DNA of 34,438 nucleotides from Mizugakiibacter sp. (GTDB lineage Bacteria; Pseudomonadota; Gammaproteobacteria; Xanthomonadales; Rhodanobacteraceae), in the NCBI GenBank assembly GCA_003233305.1, contig QILI01000026.1, positions 1-34,438 of the forward strand. The letters run 5' to 3'. The position numbers and the translations under genes were made by a program. The notes beneath the pieces were generated by a model, which saw only the letters and a list, made by a program, of their open reading frames with translations, did no database searches and was not told where the DNA came from. Below are positions 7,662-16,146 of the stretch, piece by piece. Numbering within the stretch: the stretch's first letter is position 1; the number at the start of each line of letters is the position of its first letter.

Positions 7662-9530
7662 TTATTGTCCACAGAAGCAATAGGCAAAGGCGTTGACCTG
7701 ACCGGGCCGGGCCTGTTGCAAGAGCAGCAGATCATTACTTATCCGAGGCGCCAGATCGGCCATCCAAGATGGCAGACGGATGCCATAGGCCCCGGCGAAC
7801 CCAACCATGGCATTCTTGCTGAAGCCAACAATGAAGCGCTGGATACGGCTAAGTGGCTCGGAGCGGTACACCACCCGATATTTCTTACCCAGCTTGGCGT
7901 CAGTAGCGGCCAATCGAATGGCCGTATTGATCCCCCCCAGTTGGTCCACCAAGCCGAGCTTGAGTGCCTGTCGTCCGGTCCAGACATGGCCCTGAGCGAT
8001 GGCATCAATCTGCGCAAAGCTCTTATGGCGGGCTTTGGCCACTCCCCCGACAAAATTCCGATAACCCTTGTTGATGACCAGTTGAATGGCTGCTGAAAAT
8101 TTCGGATTCATCGGTCGGGTCTGATCCATGGCCCCGGCCCAGGGCGTCGTACCCAGGCCTCCGGAGTGCACGCCAATCTTGGCAAGCATATTCGGTACGT
8201 TGAAAAACAGGCCGAAGATGCCAATCGAGCCGGTAATCGTATTGGGTTCGGCAACAATCTGATTGGCATCCATCGAAATCCAGTAGCCCCCACTGGCCGC
8301 GACATTGCCCATGGAAACCACCACCGGTTTACCGGCGCTACGGGTCAGTTGCACTTCACGACGAATCAGCTCGGCCGGAAATACCGAGCCACCGGGTGAG
8401 TTCACCCGTAACACGATCGCTTTCACCCGCCGGTCTTCACGGGCCTTGCGAATCAGACGGGCCGTTGCCATACCTCCGATGGTGCCAGGTTTCTGTGGCC
8501 CCGAAACAATCTCACCCTCGGCAACAATGATCGCAACTTCCGATTCCTGGCTACTGTGCAGACGCTGAGCCCGTTTCACTGTAGCCAGATAACTGCGAAA
8601 CCCGATGGCCCGAAAGCCATGCCCCCGTTGATCCGTTACGCCCAGCTTCTGCAACTGGGCGATCAGCTGGGAACGCGTCAGCAAACCATCGAGTAGATGT
8701 TCGTTAAGTAGCATCTTGGCCAGATCGCCGTTAGCCGCAGCCACCTGCTGTGGCAATTGCACGATGTCAGCGGAGAGTTTGGCCGGATCCAGCTTGCGGG
8801 CCTTGGCCACTGAATCCAACCATTGTGTCCAGACATCACCCATCCACGATTGGTTCTCTTCCTGGGCTGCCGGAGAAGGACCGTTGAGAATGAACGGTTC
8901 GGCGTAGGATTTGAACTTGCCCACCCGGATCAAATGCACCTTGACGCCCAGCTTGTCGAGCAGATCCTTGAAGTACAGCTGATAACTGGACAGGCCGGTG
9001 AACATTGCGCTGCCCTGTGGGTCCATCAGCACCCGATTGGCATGCACCGCCAGGTAATACTGGCTCTGGGTATAACTGGGTGACCAGGCGATAACCTGCT
9101 TGCCGGTCTTGCGAAATTGATCCAGGGCATGGCCCACCTGGCGCAGTGCTGCGAAAGTAAGTGCCCCGGTCTGCAGGTCGCCCGGATCCAGCAGAATAGC
9201 CTTGATATGCGGGTCATGTGCGGCCGCATCGATACTACTCAGCAAGTCACGCAGTTGCACCTGCCGCGACGGTTCGCCGGCCAATGCCGCAATGGCCCGC
9301 TGGGTTGGATTGATGCTGTACTGCTCAACCAGGCGGCCCTCGGGATGCAACACCAGAATGGTGCCGGACTTGAGCTCGGCAGACGGGTGGGAGGTTTTCA
9401 TAGCCACCCCGATAAGCAACAGTAACAAGCCGAAAAAAATTATATTCAAAAGTGCCTGGCGAACAAAATTGATACCCCGCCAGATCGCTCCCAGAAATCC
9501 TAGAAACCCGTTGCGACTTCCTGCTGCCAT
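7662..9530 (-). CDS. sppA: Signal peptide peptidase SppA, 67K type
   Basis: Membrane-anchored Ser/Lys protease that degrades cleaved signal peptides at the periplasmic face of the inner membrane. One transmembrane helix lies at about residues 25-44. Two tandem ClpP/crotonase-like domains follow, as in the long (about 618 residue) E. coli form; this one is 622 residues. The general-base lysine sits in KFKSYAEPF (Lys207) in the first domain and the nucleophilic serine in NVAASGGYW (Ser413) in the second. NSPGGSVFPAE forms the oxyanion region. A longer reading begins at a TTG at 9566; I prefer the ATG at 9530 because AAGG lies upstream and the length then fits the family. It lies 38 bp behind the MATE gene on the same strand, so the two may be cotranscribed. 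Confidence 0.93.
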   Translation of the reverse strand: MAAGSRNGFLGFLGAIWRGINFVRQALLNIIFFGLLLLLIGVAMKTSHPSAELKSGTILVLHPEGRLVEQYSINPTQRAIAALAGEPSRQVQLRDLLSSIDAAAHDPHIKAILLDPGDLQTGALTFAALRQVGHALDQFRKTGKQVIAWSPSYTQSQYYLAVHANRVLMDPQGSAMFTGLSSYQLYFKDLLDKLGVKVHLIRVGKFKSYAEPFILNGPSPAAQEENQSWMGDVWTQWLDSVAKARKLDPAKLSADIVQLPQQVAAANGDLAKMLLNEHLLDGLLTRSQLIAQLQKLGVTDQRGHGFRAIGFRSYLATVKRAQRLHSSQESEVAIIVAEGEIVSGPQKPGTIGGMATARLIRKAREDRRVKAIVLRVNSPGGSVFPAELIRREVQLTRSAGKPVVVSMGNVAASGGYWISMDANQIVAEPNTITGSIGIFGLFFNVPNMLAKIGVHSGGLGTTPWAGAMDQTRPMNPKFSAAIQLVINKGYRNFVGGVAKARHKSFAQIDAIAQGHVWTGRQALKLGLVDQLGGINTAIRLAATDAKLGKKYRVVYRSEPLSRIQRFIVGFSKNAMVGFAGAYGIRLPSWMADLAPRISNDLLLLQQARPGQVNAFAYCFCGQ

Positions 9531-9568
9531 AACCGTCGACCTTATGATCCGAACCGAAGCTGCCAAGC

Positions 9569-10963
9569 CTACCCGAGCTGCTTGTTGGCGTCATCTGCCA
9601 GAAGGCCTATCAGTAAGGGTCGCCGGGCATACAGGTAAAACCGCGTAAACAAAAGCAGTGCTGCCATGCTAAGCCCGGAGATCAGTCCCATCCACATCCC
9701 CCTGACCCCCAGACCGCGACCAAAGGCAAACCACAGGCCAAGTGGAAAACCCACCACCCAATAGGCAAAAATAGTGATGAACATGGGCACACGGGTATCT
9801 TTAAGTCCGCGCAAAGCGCCCGCTGAAGCCACCTGGATACCATCGGAAAACTGAAACATCCCAGCCAGTATCAACAACTGCGCGGCCAGCGCCACGACCC
9901 GCGTATTGTTGGTATACAGGCCGGCAATGCCATGCGGAATACTCAACATCAATACCGTGGACAGGCTTTGGGTGAGCAAGGTAAGGGCAATACCGGTAAA
10001 GCCCGCATAGCGTATGGCGGATACATCACCACGGCCCACGGCAAAACCGATCCGTACGGTAATCGCCATCGACATGCCCAGGGGCACCATGAAGGTCAAG
10101 GAGGCCACATTGAGGGCAATCTGATGGCTGGCCTCCGGGTCGACACCAAGCCGGCCGATCGCCAGAGCCGCCGCCACAAATAGGCCCATTTCCATCATCA
10201 AGCTTACCGCCATGGGTAGCCCTAAGCGCAGCAGTGCGGCAAGCTTTACCCAGTTGGGCCGCTGCGGACGCTGAAACAAATTCAAGTCTTGATAGACCTT
10301 GGCCCGACGTGCATAGGCCGCGAAAGCAAGCAGGTCGATCCACAATATTATGGCCGTTGCCATACCGCTGCCCCGGGCACCTTGTGGCGGCAGGCCGAGC
10401 TTGCCAAACATCAACACATAACCAACCGGGGCCAGCAAAGCGAGGCCGAGGAAACCAAAATACATGGTGGGCCGGGTATGTCCCAAACCTTCCGAAACCC
10501 CTCGCAAGGTAAAATAGAAAGCCAGCGCCGGCATTCCCCAGGCCACCGCATGCAAAAAATCCGTAATCTGCGGCCACAAGGATGGATCGACACCGATCCC
10601 CCGCATCAGCAGCGGTGCAGCTTCGCGCACAAACAACAAAAGCCCCACTCCTAATACCGCCGCCAACCACCAGGATTGCCGGAACAACGGTCCCACCTGA
10701 TCACGCTTCCCCGCCCCCACCAGCTGCGCTACCGTGGGCTGCAAGGCCATCATCACCCCAATGGTGGTGACCACCGCCAGCGACCACAGGCTTGAACCAA
10801 TGGCCACCGCGGCCAGCACTTGCGCTGAATAGTGGCCGGCCAATAGTGCATCGACCGTGCTCATGCCTACCGCTGCCAACTGGCCGGTAATCAAGGGTAA
10901 AGCCAGACGGATCATCGCCCCGGCTTCACCGAGTACGCGCGCGGGATCAGGACGTGTCATCAT
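9569..10963 (-). CDS. MATE family multidrug efflux transporter (NorM-like)
   Basis: Polytopic inner-membrane transporter of 464 residues with about twelve hydrophobic segments in two six-helix halves. MATE proteins export cationic or aromatic drugs in exchange for Na+ or H+. Family signatures are LALPLITGQLA near the N-terminus, STVDALLAGHYSAQVLAAVAIG, TLRGVSEGLGHTRPTMYF in the first half, and the matching SAGALRGLKDTRVPMF in the second. The order and length are as in NorM. The start is one of two adjacent ATGs (10963 or 10960), neither with a strong ribosome binding site. It is divergent from the epimerase gene with only 35 bp between start codons, so its promoter must lie partly in or next to that short gap. 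Substrate is unknown. Confidence 0.92.
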   Translation of the reverse strand: MMTRPDPARVLGEAGAMIRLALPLITGQLAAVGMSTVDALLAGHYSAQVLAAVAIGSSLWSLAVVTTIGVMMALQPTVAQLVGAGKRDQVGPLFRQSWWLAAVLGVGLLLFVREAAPLLMRGIGVDPSLWPQITDFLHAVAWGMPALAFYFTLRGVSEGLGHTRPTMYFGFLGLALLAPVGYVLMFGKLGLPPQGARGSGMATAIILWIDLLAFAAYARRAKVYQDLNLFQRPQRPNWVKLAALLRLGLPMAVSLMMEMGLFVAAALAIGRLGVDPEASHQIALNVASLTFMVPLGMSMAITVRIGFAVGRGDVSAIRYAGFTGIALTLLTQSLSTVLMLSIPHGIAGLYTNNTRVVALAAQLLILAGMFQFSDGIQVASAGALRGLKDTRVPMFITIFAYWVVGFPLGLWFAFGRGLGVRGMWMGLISGLSMAALLLFTRFYLYARRPLLIGLLADDANKQLG

Positions 10964-10998
10964 GGATGCAGCACTTCGGGAACGCGTAGTCTAACGGG

Positions 10999-11985
10999 AT
11001 GAAACACGCTTTCGTTACCGGCGCAGGGGGATTTCTTGGTCGTCACGTCGTGGCCGAACTGCAAGCGCATGGCCTACGGGTCAGCGCCCTGGCCCACAGT
11101 CCCGACAGCGCGGCATGGCTGCGTGGACAAGGGATAGAAACGCTACAAGGCGAGCTGACCGATCACGCCCTGCTTAGCCGGGCTCTTTCTACCCGGCCGG
11201 ACATGGTATTCCACCTCGCTGCCAGCACCTCGCTATGGCGGGCTGAACGCCACCAGCAACAGCACATCAATGTTGAAGGCACCAGTGCCCTGCTCAATGC
11301 CGCCATGCAAGCCGGTATCCCTCGGCTGGTCTACACCTCGAGTATCAGCGTATATGGCCTGGTCGATCAGGTGCCGATCAACGAGTCCATGCCCAGACTT
11401 GGGCGGCACGGACCCATCCATTACGCCCAAACCAAAGCCGAAGCTGAAGCCCGCGTATTGGCCGCTGCCCAGGCTGGCCGTATCCAGGCTGCGGTACTGC
11501 AGCCCGCACATCTGCTGGGTCCGGGCGACCGGCATAACTGGTCCAGGCTTGCCCGAATGATTGCCGCAGGTCGTCTGCCTGGAGCCCCACCGGGCCGCGG
11601 CTGCTTTGCCGATGTACGTGAAGTTGCCAGTGCCCACCTGCGTGCTGCACTGCACCCGGCTGCAGCCCGTTGCTGGGTACTGGGTGGGGTAGAAGCTGAT
11701 TTCATGGAGCTGTGCGTCGAGTTTGCCAAGGCCATCAACGTCGCCCCACCTCGCTGGCGCCTGCCGAGCGGGGTGCTGTACTTGCATGCCTGGCTGGCCG
11801 AAAGCCGTGCCGCCATCCGTAATCGCGAGCCTGAAATCACCCGTGAGGGGGTTGCCATAAGCTGCCACCGGATGCGTGTGGATGATCGGCGGGCCCGTGA
11901 AGAACTCGGCTATCAACATACTCCCCTCCGTAATCTCGCCGCTGCCACGGTAAGCTGGCTCCGGGCCAGCAACACTTTGTCCTAA
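10999..11985 (+). CDS. NAD-dependent epimerase/dehydratase (extended SDR)
   Basis: Rossmann-fold extended SDR of 328 residues. TGAGGFLGRH at 7-16 binds the dinucleotide, FHLAAST at 71-77 is the typical second strand, TSSISVYG (113-120) carries the catalytic serine, and Tyr142/Lys146 in HYAQTK form the YxxxK pair. QPAHLLGPGDRHNW is the usual motif of the substrate-facing region. It resembles dihydroflavonol-reductase or HpnA-like members that act on sugars, sterols or isoprenoid-linked substrates, but nothing nearby fixes the substrate. It is divergent from the MATE gene and followed by a 322-bp gap before priA. Confidence 0.85.
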   Translation: MKHAFVTGAGGFLGRHVVAELQAHGLRVSALAHSPDSAAWLRGQGIETLQGELTDHALLSRALSTRPDMVFHLAASTSLWRAERHQQQHINVEGTSALLNAAMQAGIPRLVYTSSISVYGLVDQVPINESMPRLGRHGPIHYAQTKAEAEARVLAAAQAGRIQAAVLQPAHLLGPGDRHNWSRLARMIAAGRLPGAPPGRGCFADVREVASAHLRAALHPAAARCWVLGGVEADFMELCVEFAKAINVAPPRWRLPSGVLYLHAWLAESRAAIRNREPEITREGVAISCHRMRVDDRRAREELGYQHTPLRNLAAATVSWLRASNTLS

Positions 11986-12307
11986 GCTTGCTGGATTCGC
12001 CATGTCCCACTCCACCCTGCTTACCTCCCGATCGGCAGCAATTGGCAGGCTTTTTGCTGGAGACTCTTTATCCGCGGGCAGGTTGTACACAAGCCCAAGC
12101 GCTAGCTTCGCATTCACCAGCCATTGTGCCAAGCACTCTGCAAGGCTTCGATTAGAATTTCCAATACATTGATATACAAGGACTATTCCAGATTGTTTAA
12201 AGTTTATGCAGATTAGGTGACAGCCCCATATGACGGCCTTTGGGAGGCCTGTACCCACCTTCATCCACAGACTTATGCACCGACGATGTGGATAAGTCAT
12301 ATTTCCC
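11986..12307. other. Intergenic region upstream of priA
   Basis: A 322-bp gap with no convincing gene. It contains a 10-bp perfect palindrome TTGTACACAA near 12083-12092, an AT-rich segment at about 12150-12220, and a cluster of DnaA-box-like sequences at 12261-12295 immediately before priA. The short reverse-strand frame through it lacks a ribosome binding site and protein-like composition. Confidence 0.6.
12261..12295. promoter_or_regulatory. DnaA-box cluster before priA
   Basis: Against the consensus TTATCCACA: TCATCCACA at 12261-12269 matches 8 of 9, TTATGCACC at 12273-12281 matches 7 of 9 in the same orientation, and TGTGGATAA at 12287-12295 is a perfect inverted box. The last box ends 12 bases before the first candidate priA start codon, so bound DnaA would be in position to affect transcription. 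Confidence 0.5.
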
Positions 12308-14560
12308 TTGGAAATCATACTTTTGACCAATTCAGCGAGTCCTACAAAAGGTACCGCCACAACCAGCCTTGATGGGGATTCCGAGGCCAGCATTGCCCGC
12401 GTGGCCCTTCCTGTACCCCTGAACCGTCTGTTTGATTATCTCGCTGCACCCGGCACCACCGTTCCTGCACCCGGCACCCGGGTGGTTGTGCCTTTCGGGC
12501 ACAGCCAGCGCGTCGGCATCGTGGTTGAACAAACCTGCCGCAGCCTGCTGCCAACGACACGGCTGAAATCCATTCAACGAGTTCTTGATTCTGCACCGAT
12601 ACTGAATGCCGAACTGCTGTCGAGCACGCTCTGGGCCGCCCAATACTGGCTGGCCCCCCCTGGTGAAGCACTGGCGAGCGCCCTGCCCCAGACCCTGCGC
12701 CAAGCCCGTCCGCTACCGCAGCGCGGCCAGGCAAGCTATCGCCTGAGCGTGGCCGGACGTAAGGCTCTGGCTACGGGGCAACGCCGTGGCCATACCCGGG
12801 CTCTACTCGAACGCTTGGCGGCAGCGGCCGTGCCCGCAGCACAACTGTATCGTCAGCAACCGGCATGGCGTGATGCGGCCCGGCGCCTGCTCGGTGCCGG
12901 CCTGCTCGAACGATGCCTTGAGGAGAGTCCCGAACCGCAGCGCCATCCTCAACCCGGCCCCGCACTGCACCCGGCCCAACAGCAAGCCGTGGCCACGGTG
13001 GCCGCAAGCCTGGGAACATTCCAGAGCTTCCTGCTCGAGGGCGTAACCGGCAGCGGCAAGACCGAGGTTTACCTGCAACTGGCTGCCGAAGTCTTGCGAC
13101 AAGGCCGGCAGGTTTTGGTACTGGTTCCTGAAATCGGCCTCAGCGCCCAAACCGTTGCCCGCTTCGAACAACGCCTAGGTATCCGCGTGCCAATCCTGCA
13201 CTCCGGCTTGGCCGACGGTGCTCGCGCCCGTGCCTGGCTACAGGCCGCAAGCGGCGCTGCCACCGTGCTGCTCGGCACCCGCTCGGCAGTATTTGCGCCG
13301 CTACCCAAGGCGGGTCTGATCATCGTCGATGAAGAGCACGATACGTCCTACAAACAGCAGGAGGGTTTTCGCTACCACGCCCGTGATTTGGCTCTGGTTC
13401 GGGCTCAGGCACTGAATGTACCCATCGTGCTGGGCTCAGCGACTCCTTCGCTGGAAAGCCTGGCCAATGTGCAACGCGGTCGATATCAGCGGTTAGCTCT
13501 ACGCAAGCGGGCCAATGCCCGTCCCCCACCCAAGGTGGAGATTATCGATCTGCGCCGCTATTTTGCCCGCGATGGTATCAGTGCCCCGCTACTTGCAGCC
13601 CTGCAGCAAACCTTCAACCGCGGTGAGCAGGCGCTGGTGTTTCGCAACCGCAGAGGTTATGCACCGATTTTTCTGTGTGGTCAGTGCGGCTGGCATGCTG
13701 AGTGCCAACAGTGCTCACGGCCCTTGACCCTGCATGAGCAACCTCACCATCTGCAATGCCATCACTGTGGCGCCCAACTGCCTGTTCCTGCGCAGTGTCC
13801 GACCTGCGCCTCGGCCAATCTGCGTGCTCAGGGACACGGTACCGAAAGGCTGGAGGCTGCCCTGGCCGAGCACTTCCCGAGCATTCCACTATTACGCGTG
13901 GATCGTGCCAGCACCCCAAGCCGGATGGCCATGCAAGCCCTGGAAATACGTCTTCCGGCAGAGGGCCCGGCATTGCTGATAGGCACCCAGATGTTAGCCA
14001 AAGGCCATGATCTTCCACGCCTGACCCTGGTTGCCATCAGTAGCCTCGACGAAGGTCTTTACAGCATCGATTTTCGCGCCCAGGAACGTATGGCGCAGTT
14101 GGTAGTACAGGTTGCGGGCCGTTCCGGTCGCGCCAACCATCCGGGGCGGGTGCTGCTGCAAACCCACCATCCCGATCATCCGCTGCTGTCCCGACTATTG
14201 CAGGGCGGCTACCCGGCTACGGCAGCCGAGCTGCTGGAGGAGCGCCGCATAACGCACCTGCCGCCCTACACCCAACATGCATTATTGCGGGCCCGAGCTG
14301 GCACCGAAAGTCGCCTGCAGGCTTTTCTCGACGCGGCTCATGCGGCTCTGCCCGCCCATCCGGGCATTGAGGTGGCTGGACCGATGCCTGCCCCCATCCC
14401 GCGCCTGCGTGGCATGCAACGTGGGCAACTGCTGCTGGAAGCGGAGAGTCGGGCGCGACTGCACCAAGTGCTTGCCGCTTGGGTCCCCATTCTGGAGACT
14501 CTGGCTCCAAAGCACCGCATCCGCTGGTCACTGGATGTGGATCCCGTCGATCTGTATTGA
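12308..14560 (+). CDS. priA: Primosomal protein N' (replication restart helicase PriA)
   Basis: 3'-5' DNA helicase that recognises stalled forks and loads the replisome away from oriC. The order is as in E. coli PriA: N-terminal DNA-binding domain starting ARVALPVPLNRLFDYL, Walker A GVTGSGKTE near residue 245, DEEH box near 340 followed by SYKQQEG, helicase motif GSATPSLES, a zinc-binding region with paired cysteines (CGQC, CQQC, CHHC, CPTC, about 456-501), then IGTQMLAKGHD and QVAGRSGRA in the second RecA lobe. The end, SLDVDPVDLY, matches the family terminus. No in-frame ATG exists between the upstream stop (12293) and the conserved ARVALP block. Candidates are TTG at 12308, TTG at 12323, or a GTG/ATT inside the conserved block. 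The 5' boundary is therefore uncertain by up to about 30 codons. Confidence 0.93.
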   Translation: MEIILLTNSASPTKGTATTSLDGDSEASIARVALPVPLNRLFDYLAAPGTTVPAPGTRVVVPFGHSQRVGIVVEQTCRSLLPTTRLKSIQRVLDSAPILNAELLSSTLWAAQYWLAPPGEALASALPQTLRQARPLPQRGQASYRLSVAGRKALATGQRRGHTRALLERLAAAAVPAAQLYRQQPAWRDAARRLLGAGLLERCLEESPEPQRHPQPGPALHPAQQQAVATVAASLGTFQSFLLEGVTGSGKTEVYLQLAAEVLRQGRQVLVLVPEIGLSAQTVARFEQRLGIRVPILHSGLADGARARAWLQAASGAATVLLGTRSAVFAPLPKAGLIIVDEEHDTSYKQQEGFRYHARDLALVRAQALNVPIVLGSATPSLESLANVQRGRYQRLALRKRANARPPPKVEIIDLRRYFARDGISAPLLAALQQTFNRGEQALVFRNRRGYAPIFLCGQCGWHAECQQCSRPLTLHEQPHHLQCHHCGAQLPVPAQCPTCASANLRAQGHGTERLEAALAEHFPSIPLLRVDRASTPSRMAMQALEIRLPAEGPALLIGTQMLAKGHDLPRLTLVAISSLDEGLYSIDFRAQERMAQLVVQVAGRSGRANHPGRVLLQTHHPDHPLLSRLLQGGYPATAAELLEERRITHLPPYTQHALLRARAGTESRLQAFLDAAHAALPAHPGIEVAGPMPAPIPRLRGMQRGQLLLEAESRARLHQVLAAWVPILETLAPKHRIRWSLDVDPVDLY

Positions 14561-14580
14561 AACCGGGCCGTCTGCAGCGC

Positions 14581-15798
14581 TCAGTTCGGCCAACGGCGTA
14601 AGGCCAACACCGCGTTGAGACCACCGAAAGCAAAGGAATGACTGAGCGCCGCGCGCACCGGCATCTCGCGTGCTAGGTTCGGCACGTAGTCCAGATCGCA
14701 TTCCGGATCCGGGTCGATGAAATTGACCGTGGGCGGCGCCACTCCATCGCGCAAGGCTCCCAGTACGGCAATCAACTCGATAGCACCGGCCGCACCCAGG
14801 GCATGTCCGTGCATGGACTTGGTCGAGCTGACCGCAACTCGCTGCGCATGGCTGCCCAGCGCCAGATGGATAGCGCGGGTCTCGGTACAGTCGTTGGCCA
14901 GAGTGCCCGTACCATGCGCATTGATGTAATCGACCTGATCGGCATTCAGCCCGCCATCATCAAGCGCCCCCCGGATAGCAGCGGCGGCTCCTGCTGCCGA
15001 AGGATAGACAATATCTCCGGCATCGGCGGACTGCCCGACCCCGGCCAGCTCAGCCAAAATTGTTGCCCCACGGGCCTGGGCATGCGGCAGTGCTTCGAGC
15101 ACGAAAATTCCCGCACCCTCACCCAATACCAGACCATGGCGCTGCTTGCTGAAAGGACGGCAAGTGTCGTCGGCCAACACCCGCATGGCTTCCCAGGCCC
15201 GCATCCCCCCCAGAGAAATGCACGCCTCACTGCCCCCGCTGATCGCCACATCGGCCCGACCGTTACGGATCAGATCGAAGGCTTGAGCGATCGCGTGATT
15301 GGACGAAGCGCAGGCACTGCTGACTGCATAGGCTGGGCCGCGAACGCCGAAAGCCATGCTGATCTGACTGGACGGCGCATTGGCCATCAAGCGGACAATC
15401 GTCAAAGGGTGCAGACGTGGATTACCCTCGGCATACATGCGCCGGGCCGACTCATCGTGAGTCAGTTCCCCACCTATGCCGGTACCGATCACGCAAGCCG
15501 TGCGGGGACTGAGTTCCGGGCTATCCAGGGCCAGCCCGGATTGGGCAATGGCCTCCGCTGCGGCCACCAAGGCAAACTGGCTGAAGCGGTCCAGCAAGAT
15601 CAGCCGTTTGGGATCGAAGTGCGCCTGCGGGTCGAAATCATGCACTTCAGCGGCGATACCAAAACGCAGAGTGTCGCGAGGTATCGATTCGATCGGTGCG
15701 ATGGCGCAAACCCCTTCGCACATTGCCTTCCAGGTATCGCGGGCATTCAGTCCCAGCGGACTGATGCTACCCATCCCGGTGACGACTACCCGAGGCAC
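14581..15798 (-). CDS. Beta-ketoacyl-ACP synthase (FabF-like)
   Basis: Condensing enzyme of the KAS I/II family that extends an acyl chain with malonyl-ACP. It has 405 residues with an intact Cys-His-His triad: Cys163 in SSACASSNHA, His295 in NAHGTGT and His332 in SMHGHALGAAG, plus the conserved Lys327. The nucleophile context (SACASSNHA rather than TACATGTHA) and its cluster setting suggest a specialised paralogue, not the housekeeping FabF. It starts four bases after the stop of the ACP gene, so the two are surely cotranscribed and probably work as a pair. Converges on priA with 20 bp between stops. The product chain is unknown. No ketoreductase or dehydratase is in the cluster, although two SDR genes lie elsewhere in the window. 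Confidence 0.88.
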   Translation of the reverse strand: MPRVVVTGMGSISPLGLNARDTWKAMCEGVCAIAPIESIPRDTLRFGIAAEVHDFDPQAHFDPKRLILLDRFSQFALVAAAEAIAQSGLALDSPELSPRTACVIGTGIGGELTHDESARRMYAEGNPRLHPLTIVRLMANAPSSQISMAFGVRGPAYAVSSACASSNHAIAQAFDLIRNGRADVAISGGSEACISLGGMRAWEAMRVLADDTCRPFSKQRHGLVLGEGAGIFVLEALPHAQARGATILAELAGVGQSADAGDIVYPSAAGAAAAIRGALDDGGLNADQVDYINAHGTGTLANDCTETRAIHLALGSHAQRVAVSSTKSMHGHALGAAGAIELIAVLGALRDGVAPPTVNFIDPDPECDLDYVPNLAREMPVRAALSHSFAFGGLNAVLALRRWPN

Positions 15799-15802
15799 GC
15801 AA

Positions 15803-16072
15803 TTACTCTCCGGCGGACGGCTCGGCTTGCTGCTGAGCCAGGAGTTTTTGTACGGTTTCCACCAGCCCCTTTACCGACTCGGTATCGAAGTCGGGGTCAC
15901 GATCAGGCATGGTGATATTAAAGTGGTCTTCAAGTTCAAACAGGATCTGGACAGCATCCAGTGACTGGATTTCCAGGTCTTTCAAGGTGGAATCCATGCT
16001 GATATTGGTCCGTTCGATACCAGATTCCTTGGCAATGATGTCGAATATAGTATCCGCCACGCTCTGCGTCAT
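15803..16072 (-). CDS. Stand-alone acyl carrier protein
   Basis: An 89-residue four-helix carrier protein. The phosphopantetheine serine is Ser37 in EIQSLDAVQILFELEDHF; the residue before it is Gln, where most ACPs have Asp (the DSL motif). The rest of helix II, including the acidic ELEDHF, is as expected for partner recognition. I chose the ATG at 16072 because AGGAG precedes it and the ACP fold begins there; a longer reading to 16120 adds an unlikely N-terminus. It sits immediately ahead of a ketosynthase gene and 74 bp after an alpha/beta hydrolase gene, so it is probably a dedicated carrier, not the fatty-acid-synthesis AcpP. The phosphopantetheinyl transferase must be encoded elsewhere. 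Confidence 0.88.
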   Translation of the reverse strand: MTQSVADTIFDIIAKESGIERTNISMDSTLKDLEIQSLDAVQILFELEDHFNITMPDRDPDFDTESVKGLVETVQKLLAQQQAEPSAGE

Positions 16073-16146
16073 GATTGGACAACTCCTGAGATGGGGCAGG
16101 GCCCGATGCCTTGACCGCAATGGCTTAGCATAACCGAGAGTAGACC

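Noticed and set aside
12240-12307. DnaA boxes as a possible origin of replication
   Set aside because: Only one perfect box, no 13-mer AT-rich repeats next to it, and no dnaA, dnaN, gidA or rpmH neighbours; a promoter role is more likely.
11233-12393. 386-codon minus-strand frame through the epimerase gene and priA leader
   Set aside because: Mostly antisense to the epimerase gene, with no ribosome binding site or domain; typical GC-rich shadow frame.
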